Notes under the pieces: generated by a model
Told to the model about the DNA's origin: nothing
Databases searched by the model: none
The model's input: only the letters and a program-made list of their open reading frames with translations
Program-made: the position numbers and the translations under genes
Part shown: piece after piece, positions 6,837 to 12,953 of the stretch
Position numbering within the stretch: position 1 is the stretch's first letter
How the letters are laid out: every line of letters starts with the position of its first letter
DNA from: Gammaproteobacteria bacterium
Lineage (GTDB): Bacteria > Pseudomonadota > Gammaproteobacteria > S012-40
DNA length: 14,192 nucleotides
NCBI GenBank assembly: GCA_029879945.1
Contig: JAOUPJ010000062.1
Location: 1-14,192, forward strand
Direction: 5' to 3'

Positions 6837-7769
6837 ATGGAACAGAACTTCTCCGTAGAGTCATTACTCGAAACATTTAGGAAAGGCCTCAAGCTCAGCT
6901 GGGTAGGTGGAGCCAAGGCCAACACGCGCGCCTTTCCCGCGCTGGATAGCCCTTACGACTTTGCCAATCTGGTGGGCTACTTCAATCCGGTCCGTATGCC
7001 ACAAGTCGCCATCGTTGGAGACGCAGAATTCAGCTATCTACAGACCCTTCCTCGGGGATCGAGGGAGCAACTACAGAATCGTCTTAAGGTATTAAGACCC
7101 AATTGCTTTATCATCACAGACAATCAACTGGTTCCCCCTTATCTTACCCGTCAAACCGATTGGCCACTCATCACATCAGAACTGACTGCTGAACATGTTT
7201 TGACCACACTTAGAACCGAGCTACCCGGCAAGGTCTGTAGGCGTTGGGTATTACACGGAAGCTTTGTGTCAGTCTTTGGTGTAGGGGTATTGATCACCGG
7301 GGAAGAGAACACAGGTAAAAGCACCCTGGCTCTGGAGTTGCTTGAGCGAGGCCACCGACTCATCGCTGATGACGCACCTGAATTCGGGATTCTGGAACAT
7401 AACCGGGTTGTGGGATTCGCCCCAGCGGCGATTAAGAATTTTCTATCCACTCGGGAATTAGGCGTCATTGATGTGCCCAGTACCTACGGCGATTTCGCCA
7501 TGTGTCCGGAACATCGCTTAGACATCTTGATTCGTTTAGAATCCACGGATAAAGTAGCGAAAAAAGAATCCACCTTGGACCAGCCTCAAGAAGTGACAAT
7601 CCTCGGCCAACAATTCCCTCAATGGACCTTAAACAATTCCAGACAGCGTTCGCTATCTGTATTGGTAGAGTCCTGCGCCAAGCGAATTAGCCAAATCAAG
7701 TCACCCAACTCAGCGGCCCATTCCCTGGCGGCGCAAGTAAGTCACACAATACTAAAGGATTTTGCGTGA
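6837..7769 (+). CDS. hprK: HPr kinase/phosphorylase-like protein, divergent active-site motifs
   Basis: A 310-aa cytoplasmic protein of the HprK/P family, which phosphorylates HPr on Ser46 and can reverse the reaction. The N-terminal domain (about 1-128) is followed by the kinase domain. Visible there are His140 (LHGSFVSVFGVGVLITG), Walker A GEENTGKS at 155-162, and RGHRLIADD ending in Asp178-Asp179, all in canonical positions. Differences from the family are clear: GESG(I/V)GKSE is GEENTGKST, LExRGxG is LSTRELG (residues 203-209), and the C-terminal RPGRN is SRQRS (268-272). The nucleotide site is therefore kept, but parts of the HPr/phosphorolysis region are altered. Full length, no frameshift. 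ATG 6837 lies 146 bases after ptsN; the stop overlaps rapZ as GTGA. Family is secure; activity is uncertain. Confidence 0.88.
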   Translation: MEQNFSVESLLETFRKGLKLSWVGGAKANTRAFPALDSPYDFANLVGYFNPVRMPQVAIVGDAEFSYLQTLPRGSREQLQNRLKVLRPNCFIITDNQLVPPYLTRQTDWPLITSELTAEHVLTTLRTELPGKVCRRWVLHGSFVSVFGVGVLITGEENTGKSTLALELLERGHRLIADDAPEFGILEHNRVVGFAPAAIKNFLSTRELGVIDVPSTYGDFAMCPEHRLDILIRLESTDKVAKKESTLDQPQEVTILGQQFPQWTLNNSRQRSLSVLVESCAKRISQIKSPNSAAHSLAAQVSHTILKDFA

Positions 7770-8620
7770 AACTCGTTGTTGTTAGCGGCCTGTCTGGCTC
7801 GGGCAAAAGTACCGTTCTGCATGCGCTGGAAGACGTGGGTTATTACTGCGTCGATAACTTGCCCATAGGGCTGATCACCAGCTTTATTTCTCAAATCAAG
7901 GAAAACCCCCGGGTCGAGGCCGACGGCGCAGCCATAGGCGTGGATGCCAGAAACCCGGAAAAAGAACTTAAACAATTTTCGGAAATTCTCGACAAACTCA
8001 AGGCGCTTGAGATCAAAGTCGAGGTGGTTTTCTTAACCGCAGATAATGCCACGCTGGTCAAACGCTTTAGCGAAACCCGTAGACGTCACCCACTCACTCA
8101 CGACGGAACCAGTCTGGAAAAGGCCATTGCGGCCGAACGCCGCCTACTGGACGCCATTGCAGTGAAGGCAGGCTTCACGATCGATACCTCCCATACCAAT
8201 ATGCATCAACTGCGAGACTTGATCCGTGGCAGATTGGTCGATAAAGCCGCGGGCTCCATGTCGCTTTTGTTTCAATCTTTTGGCTTTAAACACGGAGTGC
8301 CCACCGATGCCGACATGGTCTTTGATGTGCGCTGTCTGCCCAATCCCTATTGGGACCCCAAGCTCAGAGACTTCAGCGGCAAAGATCCTCAAGTCGTTAA
8401 GTATCTGGAGTCACAAAGCGTGGTGGGAGAAATGGCAGACGATCTGGAACGCTTCATCAACCGTTGGTTACCCCGATTCAAAGAGGCAGACCGCACCTAC
8501 TTTACCGTGGCCATTGGTTGCACCGGAGGCATGCATCGTTCCGTGTACCTGGTGGAAAAACTGGCCCAGCGCTTTAAAAGCCAAGAGCAAATCATCGTGC
8601 GCCATAGGGAATTAGAATGA
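7766..8620 (+). CDS. rapZ: RNase adapter protein RapZ (YvcJ family)
   Basis: A 284-aa nucleotide-binding protein. In E. coli RapZ delivers the small RNA GlmZ to RNase E and so controls GlmS and amino-sugar synthesis. Walker A GLSGSGKS is at residues 8-15, followed by DVGYYCVDNLP. The C-terminal domain has FQSFGFKHGVPTDADMVFDVRCLPNP and AIGCTGGMHRSVYLVE, both family hallmarks. The start is GTG at 7766 inside the hprK stop; the N-terminus MKLVVVSG fits. The protein ends at ...VRHRELE. E. coli RapZ has a further basic tail (Lys-Arg-Lys) after this point that contributes to sRNA binding, and that tail is absent here. Its place between the PTS genes matches E. coli. Its role in GlmS control here is inferred; neither glmS nor a GlmZ-like RNA is in view. 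Confidence 0.96.
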   Translation: MKLVVVSGLSGSGKSTVLHALEDVGYYCVDNLPIGLITSFISQIKENPRVEADGAAIGVDARNPEKELKQFSEILDKLKALEIKVEVVFLTADNATLVKRFSETRRRHPLTHDGTSLEKAIAAERRLLDAIAVKAGFTIDTSHTNMHQLRDLIRGRLVDKAAGSMSLLFQSFGFKHGVPTDADMVFDVRCLPNPYWDPKLRDFSGKDPQVVKYLESQSVVGEMADDLERFINRWLPRFKEADRTYFTVAIGCTGGMHRSVYLVEKLAQRFKSQEQIIVRHRELE

Positions 8621-9021
8621 CAGTTGGCGTATTGATTGTTACCCACAATGGTGTCGGTAGTGCCCTCCTGGAGACAGCCAAAACCACACTCGGAGTATGC
8701 CCTCTCAATACCAAGATACTCTCAGTTCCCGACCAATGCAGCCCGGGTGACCTCGTCAACGAAGGTCAGTCCTATGTGGATGAGCTGGACACGGGTGATG
8801 GCGTACTGATACTAACGGATATGTTTGGTTCAACCCCCAGCAATATCGCATGCGCCCTAAAATCCACCACCCGCTTGTGCATAGTCTCCGGACTGAATCT
8901 GCCCATGCTCATACGCACCCTTAATTATCCCGCCCTGGATCTGGAAGAGTTGGCGACCAAGGCGCTCAGCGGCGGTCGCGAAGGTATCGGTGACTGCCAA
9001 AAACTCGGCTATTTTAATTAA
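8617..9021 (+). CDS. Mannose-family PTS EIIA component (PtsM-like)
   Basis: A 134-aa single-domain EIIA of the mannose/sorbose family. The phospho-accepting histidine is His10 in VLIVTHNGVG, the position of His10 in E. coli ManX. Further family signatures are LILTDMFGSTPSNIA at about 67-81 and SGLNLPMLIRTLNY near 92-105. The linker and EIIB domain of ManX are missing, and no EIIC or EIID lies in the window, so it is an orphan regulatory EIIA rather than part of a sugar permease. It starts within the rapZ stop (ATGA at 8617-8620), so its synthesis is coupled to RapZ. In proteobacteria this gene type commonly sits between rapZ and HPr. It probably takes phosphate from HPr His15; its output is unknown. 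Confidence 0.93.
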   Translation: MTVGVLIVTHNGVGSALLETAKTTLGVCPLNTKILSVPDQCSPGDLVNEGQSYVDELDTGDGVLILTDMFGSTPSNIACALKSTTRLCIVSGLNLPMLIRTLNYPALDLEELATKALSGGREGIGDCQKLGYFN

Positions 9022-9037
9022 TCTTTCCCTTTCGTTT

Positions 9038-9066
9038 TTGAGACTGTCTCCCAATTACGCTAAACT
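9038..9066 (+). promoter_or_regulatory. Possible sigma-70 promoter for HPr-mgtE with an overlapping palindrome
   Basis: TTGAGA (9038-9043, 5 of 6 to the -35 consensus) and TAAACT (9061-9066, 4 of 6 to the -10) are separated by 17 bases in the 78-bp gap between the EIIA gene and HPr. The -35 overlaps a perfect palindrome, GAGAC-T-GTCTC at 9040-9050, which could be an operator. Predicted start near 9073 would leave a leader of about 27 nt. Moderate match only. Confidence 0.33.
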
Positions 9067-9099
9067 TGGCCCCAATCGACTCCAGCCCTGATAAATTGA

Positions 9100-9369
9100 A
9101 TGATACGCAAGCAAATCACGATTATTAATAAACTCGGACTGCATGCGCGCGCTGCGGCAAAATTGGTAACTTGCGCCAGCGGCTTCACCTCCACGGTCAA
9201 GCTATGTCGTGGAAACCGAGAAGTAAATGGGAAAAGCATCATGGGCGTGATGATGCTGGCGGCCTCACAAGGAACGGAACTGGAATTGATCATTGAGGGA
9301 GAAGACGAGCAACAGGCAGACAATGCCATTTGCGAATTAATTAACAACTATTTCGAAGAGGGTGAGTAA
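9100..9369 (+). CDS. ptsO: Phosphocarrier protein HPr (NPr/PtsO type)
   Basis: An 89-aa HPr that carries phosphate from Enzyme I to EIIA proteins. His15 lies in NKLGLHARAAAKLV, the EI-dependent phosphorylation site. Ser46 lies in VNGKSIMGVMML, the site that HprK phosphorylates; both are intact. Length is typical (85-90 aa). ATG 9100 has no clear Shine-Dalgarno sequence but gives the exact family N-terminus. No Enzyme I gene (ptsI or ptsP) is in the window, so the phosphodonor must be encoded elsewhere. Likely acceptors are PtsN His67 and the mannose-type EIIA His10, both upstream. The retained Ser46 makes it the natural target of the nearby HprK. It could be named ptsH or ptsO; context with ptsN favours the nitrogen branch. 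Confidence 0.95.
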   Translation: MIRKQITIINKLGLHARAAAKLVTCASGFTSTVKLCRGNREVNGKSIMGVMMLAASQGTELELIIEGEDEQQADNAICELINNYFEEGE

Positions 9370-9396
9370 ATAGATTAGATTACTACCCACTAATAC

Positions 9397-9410
9397 CCGG
9401 ATTGGTCCGG
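9397..9410 (+). other. Short perfect hairpin between HPr and mgtE
   Basis: CCGGA-TTGG-TCCGG is a five-pair stem with a four-base loop in the 101-bp gap between HPr and mgtE. It is not followed by a T-run, so it is not a normal rho-independent terminator. It may slow transcription or protect the upstream RNA end, or be incidental. Confidence 0.35.
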
Positions 9411-9470
9411 CTTAGCCTTTGCTCTGGAGTATTCCGGCGCATGGAAGTGTAATGATTTTTGAGTGTCGCT

Positions 9471-10820
9471 ATGGAAAAGTCGGAATACAATCGCAGTCTA
9501 CTCACCAAGATCGATAACGAACTTGCTGAGGGTAACCTGCTCTCAGCAGGAAAAACCCTCAATTCGCTGCACCCCGCAGAAATTGCACATGTATTGGAAT
9601 CCCTGCCTGCCGAAGACCGCCTGATCGCTTGGGATTTGGTGGATTCAGCAGTCGATGGTGACGTGCTCATCTATGTTAATGATGAAGTGCGCTCCTCGCT
9701 CATCCGTGAAATGGACAGGGACGAGCTGCTGGCAGCAACCGGCACCCTACCTACCGACGACCTGGCCGACATCCTTCCAGACCTACCCGAGAACATCATT
9801 AATGAGCTTTTACGCTCAATGGACACACAAAACCGGGAACGCCTGGAAACCATCCTGCGCTATCCGGAGGATACCGCAGGCGGTATTATGCGAGTGGATG
9901 CCGTCACGATACGCCCCGATGTCAGTCTGGACGTGATCCTGCGATACCTGCGCTTCATGGGAAAGTTACCCGACAACACCAACTCCCTGATGGTCGTGAA
10001 TCGAGAAGGCCGATATTTGGGTCAACTTGTGTTGTCGGATCTCGTCACCTTGAATGTCGATAACACCGTTGCCGAGGTCATGAAGACAGATACACCCCTG
10101 ATTCCCGCTTCCATGGAAGAAAACGAAGTGGCACAGATTTTTGAAAAGCTGGATTTGCTCTCTGCTCCAGTCGTCGACAACGAAGACAAACTCGTCGGGC
10201 GTATTACCATCGAAGATATCGTTGATGTTATTCGCGACGAAGCCAATCACTCAATCATGCGCAGGGCGGGTCTGAATGAAGAAACAGACATGTTCGCCCC
10301 CGTAGTACGTAGCAGTCGCCGACGCGCAGTCTGGCTGGGTATCAATCTACTGACCGCCCTGCTCGCTTCCTGGGTAATTGGGCTGTTTGGTGCCACCATT
10401 GAAAAACTGGTTGCCCTGGCGGTACTGATGCCGGTGGTAGCCAGTATGGGCGGGATCGCCGGCAGCCAGACGCTCACCCTGGTCATACGCGGCATCGCGC
10501 TGGGTCATGTGGGTCGTAGCAATGCCCTTATCCTCTTACGTAAGGAACTCTCGGTTGGCGCTGTAAATGGTGTCGTATGGGCAGTGGTAATCGGCTTCGT
10601 TGCAGCAGCCTGGTTTAATAGTGTCTCATTAGGTATTGTTATTGGATTGGCCATTTTGTGTAATCTCATCGTTGCAGCTTTGTCAGGCGCGATAATTCCA
10701 TTGGGTCTATATAGACTAGGGGCTGACCCCGCCTTAGCAGGCGGCGTGGTGCTCACGACCATCACCGATGTCGTCGGCTTTTTTGTTTTTCTAGGACTTG
10801 CGGCCATGTTCCTGGTCTAA
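9471..10820 (+). CDS. mgtE: Magnesium channel/transporter MgtE
   Basis: A 449-aa homodimeric inner-membrane Mg2+ channel gated by cytoplasmic magnesium. The N domain (about residues 20-125) has helical LHPAEIAHVLESLP and LPTDDLADILPDLP repeats and ends in EDTAGGIMR. Two CBS domains follow at about 130-250, ending VGRITIEDIVDVI. A five-helix membrane domain covers about 280-449, with VASMGGIAGSQTLTLVIRG and GADPALAGGVVLTTITDVVGFF; the Asp of TTITD corresponds to the pore aspartate described for Thermus MgtE. The start is set at ATG 9471; TTG at 9459 would add four residues and cannot be excluded. Length is as expected (about 450 aa). It follows HPr by 101 bases and is commonly found beside this PTS cluster; a functional link is inferred from position only. 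Confidence 0.96.
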   Translation: MEKSEYNRSLLTKIDNELAEGNLLSAGKTLNSLHPAEIAHVLESLPAEDRLIAWDLVDSAVDGDVLIYVNDEVRSSLIREMDRDELLAATGTLPTDDLADILPDLPENIINELLRSMDTQNRERLETILRYPEDTAGGIMRVDAVTIRPDVSLDVILRYLRFMGKLPDNTNSLMVVNREGRYLGQLVLSDLVTLNVDNTVAEVMKTDTPLIPASMEENEVAQIFEKLDLLSAPVVDNEDKLVGRITIEDIVDVIRDEANHSIMRRAGLNEETDMFAPVVRSSRRRAVWLGINLLTALLASWVIGLFGATIEKLVALAVLMPVVASMGGIAGSQTLTLVIRGIALGHVGRSNALILLRKELSVGAVNGVVWAVVIGFVAAAWFNSVSLGIVIGLAILCNLIVAALSGAIIPLGLYRLGADPALAGGVVLTTITDVVGFFVFLGLAAMFLV

Positions 10821-10832
10821 ACGGGAGGCGAC

Positions 10833-11936
10833 ATGCCAACTTTTATATTTTTTCTCCTCTTGTGTCTTTCCTTCAACGCCTTCGCCTACAAGCTTACGCC
10901 TGCCTTTGGCGCTTTGCAGTTTAAACAGCCTCTACAACTGAGCCAGATTCAAAATGATCCACAGCGCTGGTTTGTGCTGGAACAACAAGGCGTCATACGA
11001 AGCTTCAAGACAGGGGACACAAAAAGCACCGTCGTCCTGGATATTGGCGACCGAGTGGAAAGCGGGGGCGAAAAGGGGCTGCTGGGCATGGCCTTTCATC
11101 CTCGCTTCCCCGAAACAAAAGAACTTTTTGTATCCTATACGGGCAAGATTAAAGGTGAGCTGACTTCGATCGTGTCTCGCTTTAGTATAGACCCTCGCTC
11201 TCTACAGGCAGATCCCAGGAGCGAAAAACGCATCATTACGGTCGAACAACCCTATAGCAATCATAATGGCGGACAGATCAGTTTTGGCCCCGACGGTTTT
11301 CTGTATATTAGTTGGGGCGATGGAGGCTGGGCCGGTGATCCAAAAAACAATGGGCAAAACACACAGACCCTCTTAGGTGCTCTATTAAGACTGGATGTGA
11401 ACACACACCCCTACACCACACCGAAGGACAATCCCTTTATTGGCAATCCTGAAAAAGGACGACCCGAAATCTATGCCTACGGCCTACGCAATCCCTGGCG
11501 TTGGAGTTTCGATCGTAAGACCGGAGAGCTGTGGATGGCAGATGTGGGGCAAAATGCCTGGGAAGAAATCAATATCGTCAAAAAGGGAGGCAATTATGGT
11601 TGGCCATTACGAGAAGGTACACACTGTTACCGTAACGATCCCTGTTTGGACAGTAAACTCATCGATCCCATACACGAATACGATCACGCGCAAGGTCAAT
11701 CGATAACAGGTGGCTATGTCTACCGTGGAAACAAACTGGGTCAACTCCAGGGTCAATATATCTTTGGCGATTTTGTTTCCGGAAAGATTTGGTCACTGAC
11801 AATCGAACGTAACAAAACACAGGTCCAGCGAGTCCTAGATACGACGTTAAACATTGCGTCGTTTGCCGAAGATCTTTCTGGTGAAGTCTATGTCCTGAGC
11901 TATGGGGATGGATTGATCTATCGCATTGATCCCTAA
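10833..11936 (+). CDS. PQQ-dependent soluble aldose sugar dehydrogenase-like exported protein
   Basis: A 367-aa exported six-bladed beta-propeller of the glucose/sorbosone dehydrogenase (GSDH) family, which oxidises aldoses with pyrroloquinoline quinone in the periplasm. A signal peptide is plain: MPTFIFFLLLCLSFNAFA with cleavage before Tyr-Lys. Family landmarks are KGLLGMAFHP, the catalytic-type His144 in YSNHNGGQISFGPDG, GDGGWAGDPKNNGQN (metal/PQQ region), YGLRNPWRWSFD (about 216-227), WMADVGQNAWEEIN and YGWPLREG. Cys265 and Cys271 could form a disulfide. There is no haem c motif (CxxCH), so it is the soluble type. GGGAGG at 10823-10828 supports ATG 10833. It follows mgtE by 12 bases and may be co-transcribed. 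Substrate and true PQQ dependence are inferred from the family; no pqq biosynthesis genes are in view. Confidence 0.9.
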   Translation: MPTFIFFLLLCLSFNAFAYKLTPAFGALQFKQPLQLSQIQNDPQRWFVLEQQGVIRSFKTGDTKSTVVLDIGDRVESGGEKGLLGMAFHPRFPETKELFVSYTGKIKGELTSIVSRFSIDPRSLQADPRSEKRIITVEQPYSNHNGGQISFGPDGFLYISWGDGGWAGDPKNNGQNTQTLLGALLRLDVNTHPYTTPKDNPFIGNPEKGRPEIYAYGLRNPWRWSFDRKTGELWMADVGQNAWEEINIVKKGGNYGWPLREGTHCYRNDPCLDSKLIDPIHEYDHAQGQSITGGYVYRGNKLGQLQGQYIFGDFVSGKIWSLTIERNKTQVQRVLDTTLNIASFAEDLSGEVYVLSYGDGLIYRIDP

Positions 11937-11977
11937 GGAACACCGCAAACGGCCAAGCAAACAAAAAGAGCCGATCT

Positions 11978-12625
11978 ATGTACATAAAAAAGTTAGTTAG
12001 AACCATTCTATTTTTCGCACTGTGTCCCGCATGGGCCGGCGAGCAAGTCGTCTCTTTTGCTGAATTTTCCAAATCGAATTTACAAGGCTGGGAGCCCCAT
12101 GAATTTGATGGGAAGACTCGCTACCAGATTGTAAGCCTGGATAACAGGACGGTACTCATGGCGAGCAGTGAGGCGGCAGCCTCAGGATTGGTTAAAAAAC
12201 AAAGGGTGGATCTGAACAAAACCCCTTTCCTGAACTGGAGTTGGCGGGTAGAAAATACCTTAAGCCCGATCAATGAAAAAAGCAAAAAGGGAGACGACTA
12301 CCCTGCCAGGTTATACATTATTGTGTCTGGTGGACTGTTCTTCTGGAAAACAAAAGCACTTAACTATGTTTGGGCCAGTGAACAAAAAACGGGAAGCGTC
12401 TGGCCCAATGCCTATACCAGCAACGCCCAAATGCTAGCCGTGGAATCAGGGGGAGATAGGGCAGGTAAATGGGTACATGAGAAAAGAAATGTTAAAGCAG
12501 ATCTAAAAAAGCTTTTTGGTGAAGACATACAGTATATCGATGCGCTTGCCTTGATGAGTGATACAGATAATTCCAAAAAAACTGCCATTTCGTACTATGG
12601 CGATATCTTTTTTTCAACCGAGTGA
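11978..12625 (+). CDS. DUF3047 exported protein
   Basis: A 215-aa protein with a signal peptide (basic MYIKKLVRT, hydrophobic core, likely cleavage after CPAWA). The mature part matches the DUF3047 family as I recall it: LNWSWRVEN near residues 85-95, GDDYPARLYIIVSGG near 105-119, ALNYVWASEQKTGSVWPN and a C-terminal YIDALALMSDTDNSKKTAISYYGDIFFS. The pattern of beta strands rich in Trp and Tyr suggests a jellyroll or carbohydrate-binding-like fold in the periplasm, but no catalytic residues can be named and the function is unknown. AAAAGAG just upstream supports ATG 11978. It lies 41 bases after the sugar dehydrogenase gene in the same direction, so they may share a transcript. A TAA directly follows the TGA stop. 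Confidence 0.85.
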   Translation: MYIKKLVRTILFFALCPAWAGEQVVSFAEFSKSNLQGWEPHEFDGKTRYQIVSLDNRTVLMASSEAAASGLVKKQRVDLNKTPFLNWSWRVENTLSPINEKSKKGDDYPARLYIIVSGGLFFWKTKALNYVWASEQKTGSVWPNAYTSNAQMLAVESGGDRAGKWVHEKRNVKADLKKLFGEDIQYIDALALMSDTDNSKKTAISYYGDIFFSTE

Positions 12626-12632
12626 TAAATAG

Positions 12633-12653
12633 AGGAATTACATAGTCATTCCT
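12633..12653 (+). other. Hairpin just after the DUF3047 gene
   Basis: AGGAAT (12633-12638) and ATTCCT (12648-12653) form a perfect six-pair stem with a nine-base loop, eight bases after the DUF3047 stop. There is no T-run after it (it continues TATCGC), so it is at best a weak terminator. Confidence 0.3.
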
Positions 12654-12747
12654 TATCGCATGGGCACAATAAATTTCGTCTATAAAGCTTTTCTATCCCG
12701 GCAGGAAAACATTCAATAAAACTAGCACTAGCAAGTCTTCCAAAATG

Positions 12748-12776
12748 TGCCAAACTGTAAGTGAGGGCAGTTGGCA
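12748..12776 (+). other. Inverted repeat/hairpin TGCCAAACTG...CAGTTGGCA
   Basis: TGCCAAACTG (12748-12757) and CAGTTGGCA (12768-12776) pair over nine base pairs with one bulged A and a ten-base loop. It lies 20 bases upstream of a much longer stem. It may be an operator or the first hairpin of a structured RNA. No T-run follows it. The right arm also contains TTGGCA, discussed in the findings as a possible -24 element. Confidence 0.45.
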
Positions 12777-12796
12777 ATCAACAAGCCAGAGTGTGT

Positions 12797-12921
12797 TGGG
12801 GACCTTTGATTTTGTGCCTTACACGACTGTAGTTACGCCTGTTGCATTATGCCAGGGACGTGGCGCCGCTACATTCAGACACAGACCCGTCCCGTAAAGA
12901 CACAGGGTCAAAGGTTCCCCA
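12797..12921 (+). other. Long-range stem closing a structured ~125-nt element (candidate RNA or leader)
   Basis: The arm at 12797-12816 (GGGGACCTTTGATTTTGTG plus a leading T) pairs with 12901-12921 (CACAGGGTCAAAGGTTCCCC plus a trailing A). This gives about 20 pairs with one bulged T and three U-G wobbles in a row. The stem then continues inward through CCTTAC (12817-12822) against GTAAAG (12894-12899), with one mismatch. Inside are GGGACG (12855-12860) with CGTCCC (12888-12893), and a local hairpin CCTG..GCA-TTA-TGC-CAGG (12838-12856) that competes with it. The wobble pairs fit RNA pairing better than DNA inverted-repeat symmetry. No known RNA family is recognised; 6S RNA, SRP RNA and RNase P RNA landmarks are absent. 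It ends 32 bases before the next start codon, so it is either a free-standing RNA or a 5' leader of that gene. Confidence 0.45.
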
Positions 12922-12953
12922 CGGTTTATAGGTTATATTCGAGGGAGGTCTGC

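Larger units (their letters stand above)
12626..12953 (+). other. 328-bp stretch without a gene
   Basis: Apart from the three hairpins listed separately, this stretch holds no supported reading frame and no confident sigma-70 promoter. The ribosome-binding site GAGGGAGG (12941-12948) belongs to the next gene. An 8-bp direct repeat AGACACAG occurs at 12877-12884 and 12898-12905. An ATG at 12849 is in frame with the downstream gene but has no ribosome-binding site and would translate through the structured element, so it was not used. Confidence 0.6.

Noticed and set aside
12797..12921. The long stem as the ends of a miniature transposable element.
   Set aside because: No target-site duplication flanks it, and as DNA the arms have one indel and three adjacent mismatches that are wobble pairs in RNA. 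Not excluded, but less well supported than an RNA.
12780..12940. 6S RNA, SRP RNA or RNase P RNA.
   Set aside because: The conserved landmark sequences of these RNAs are not present.
12849..12953. In-frame upstream ATG giving a 93-aa version of the four-cysteine protein.
   Set aside because: There is no ribosome-binding site before 12849, the added residues lack family similarity, and the stretch is explained by the structured element. ATG 12954 has GAGGGAGG at good spacing.
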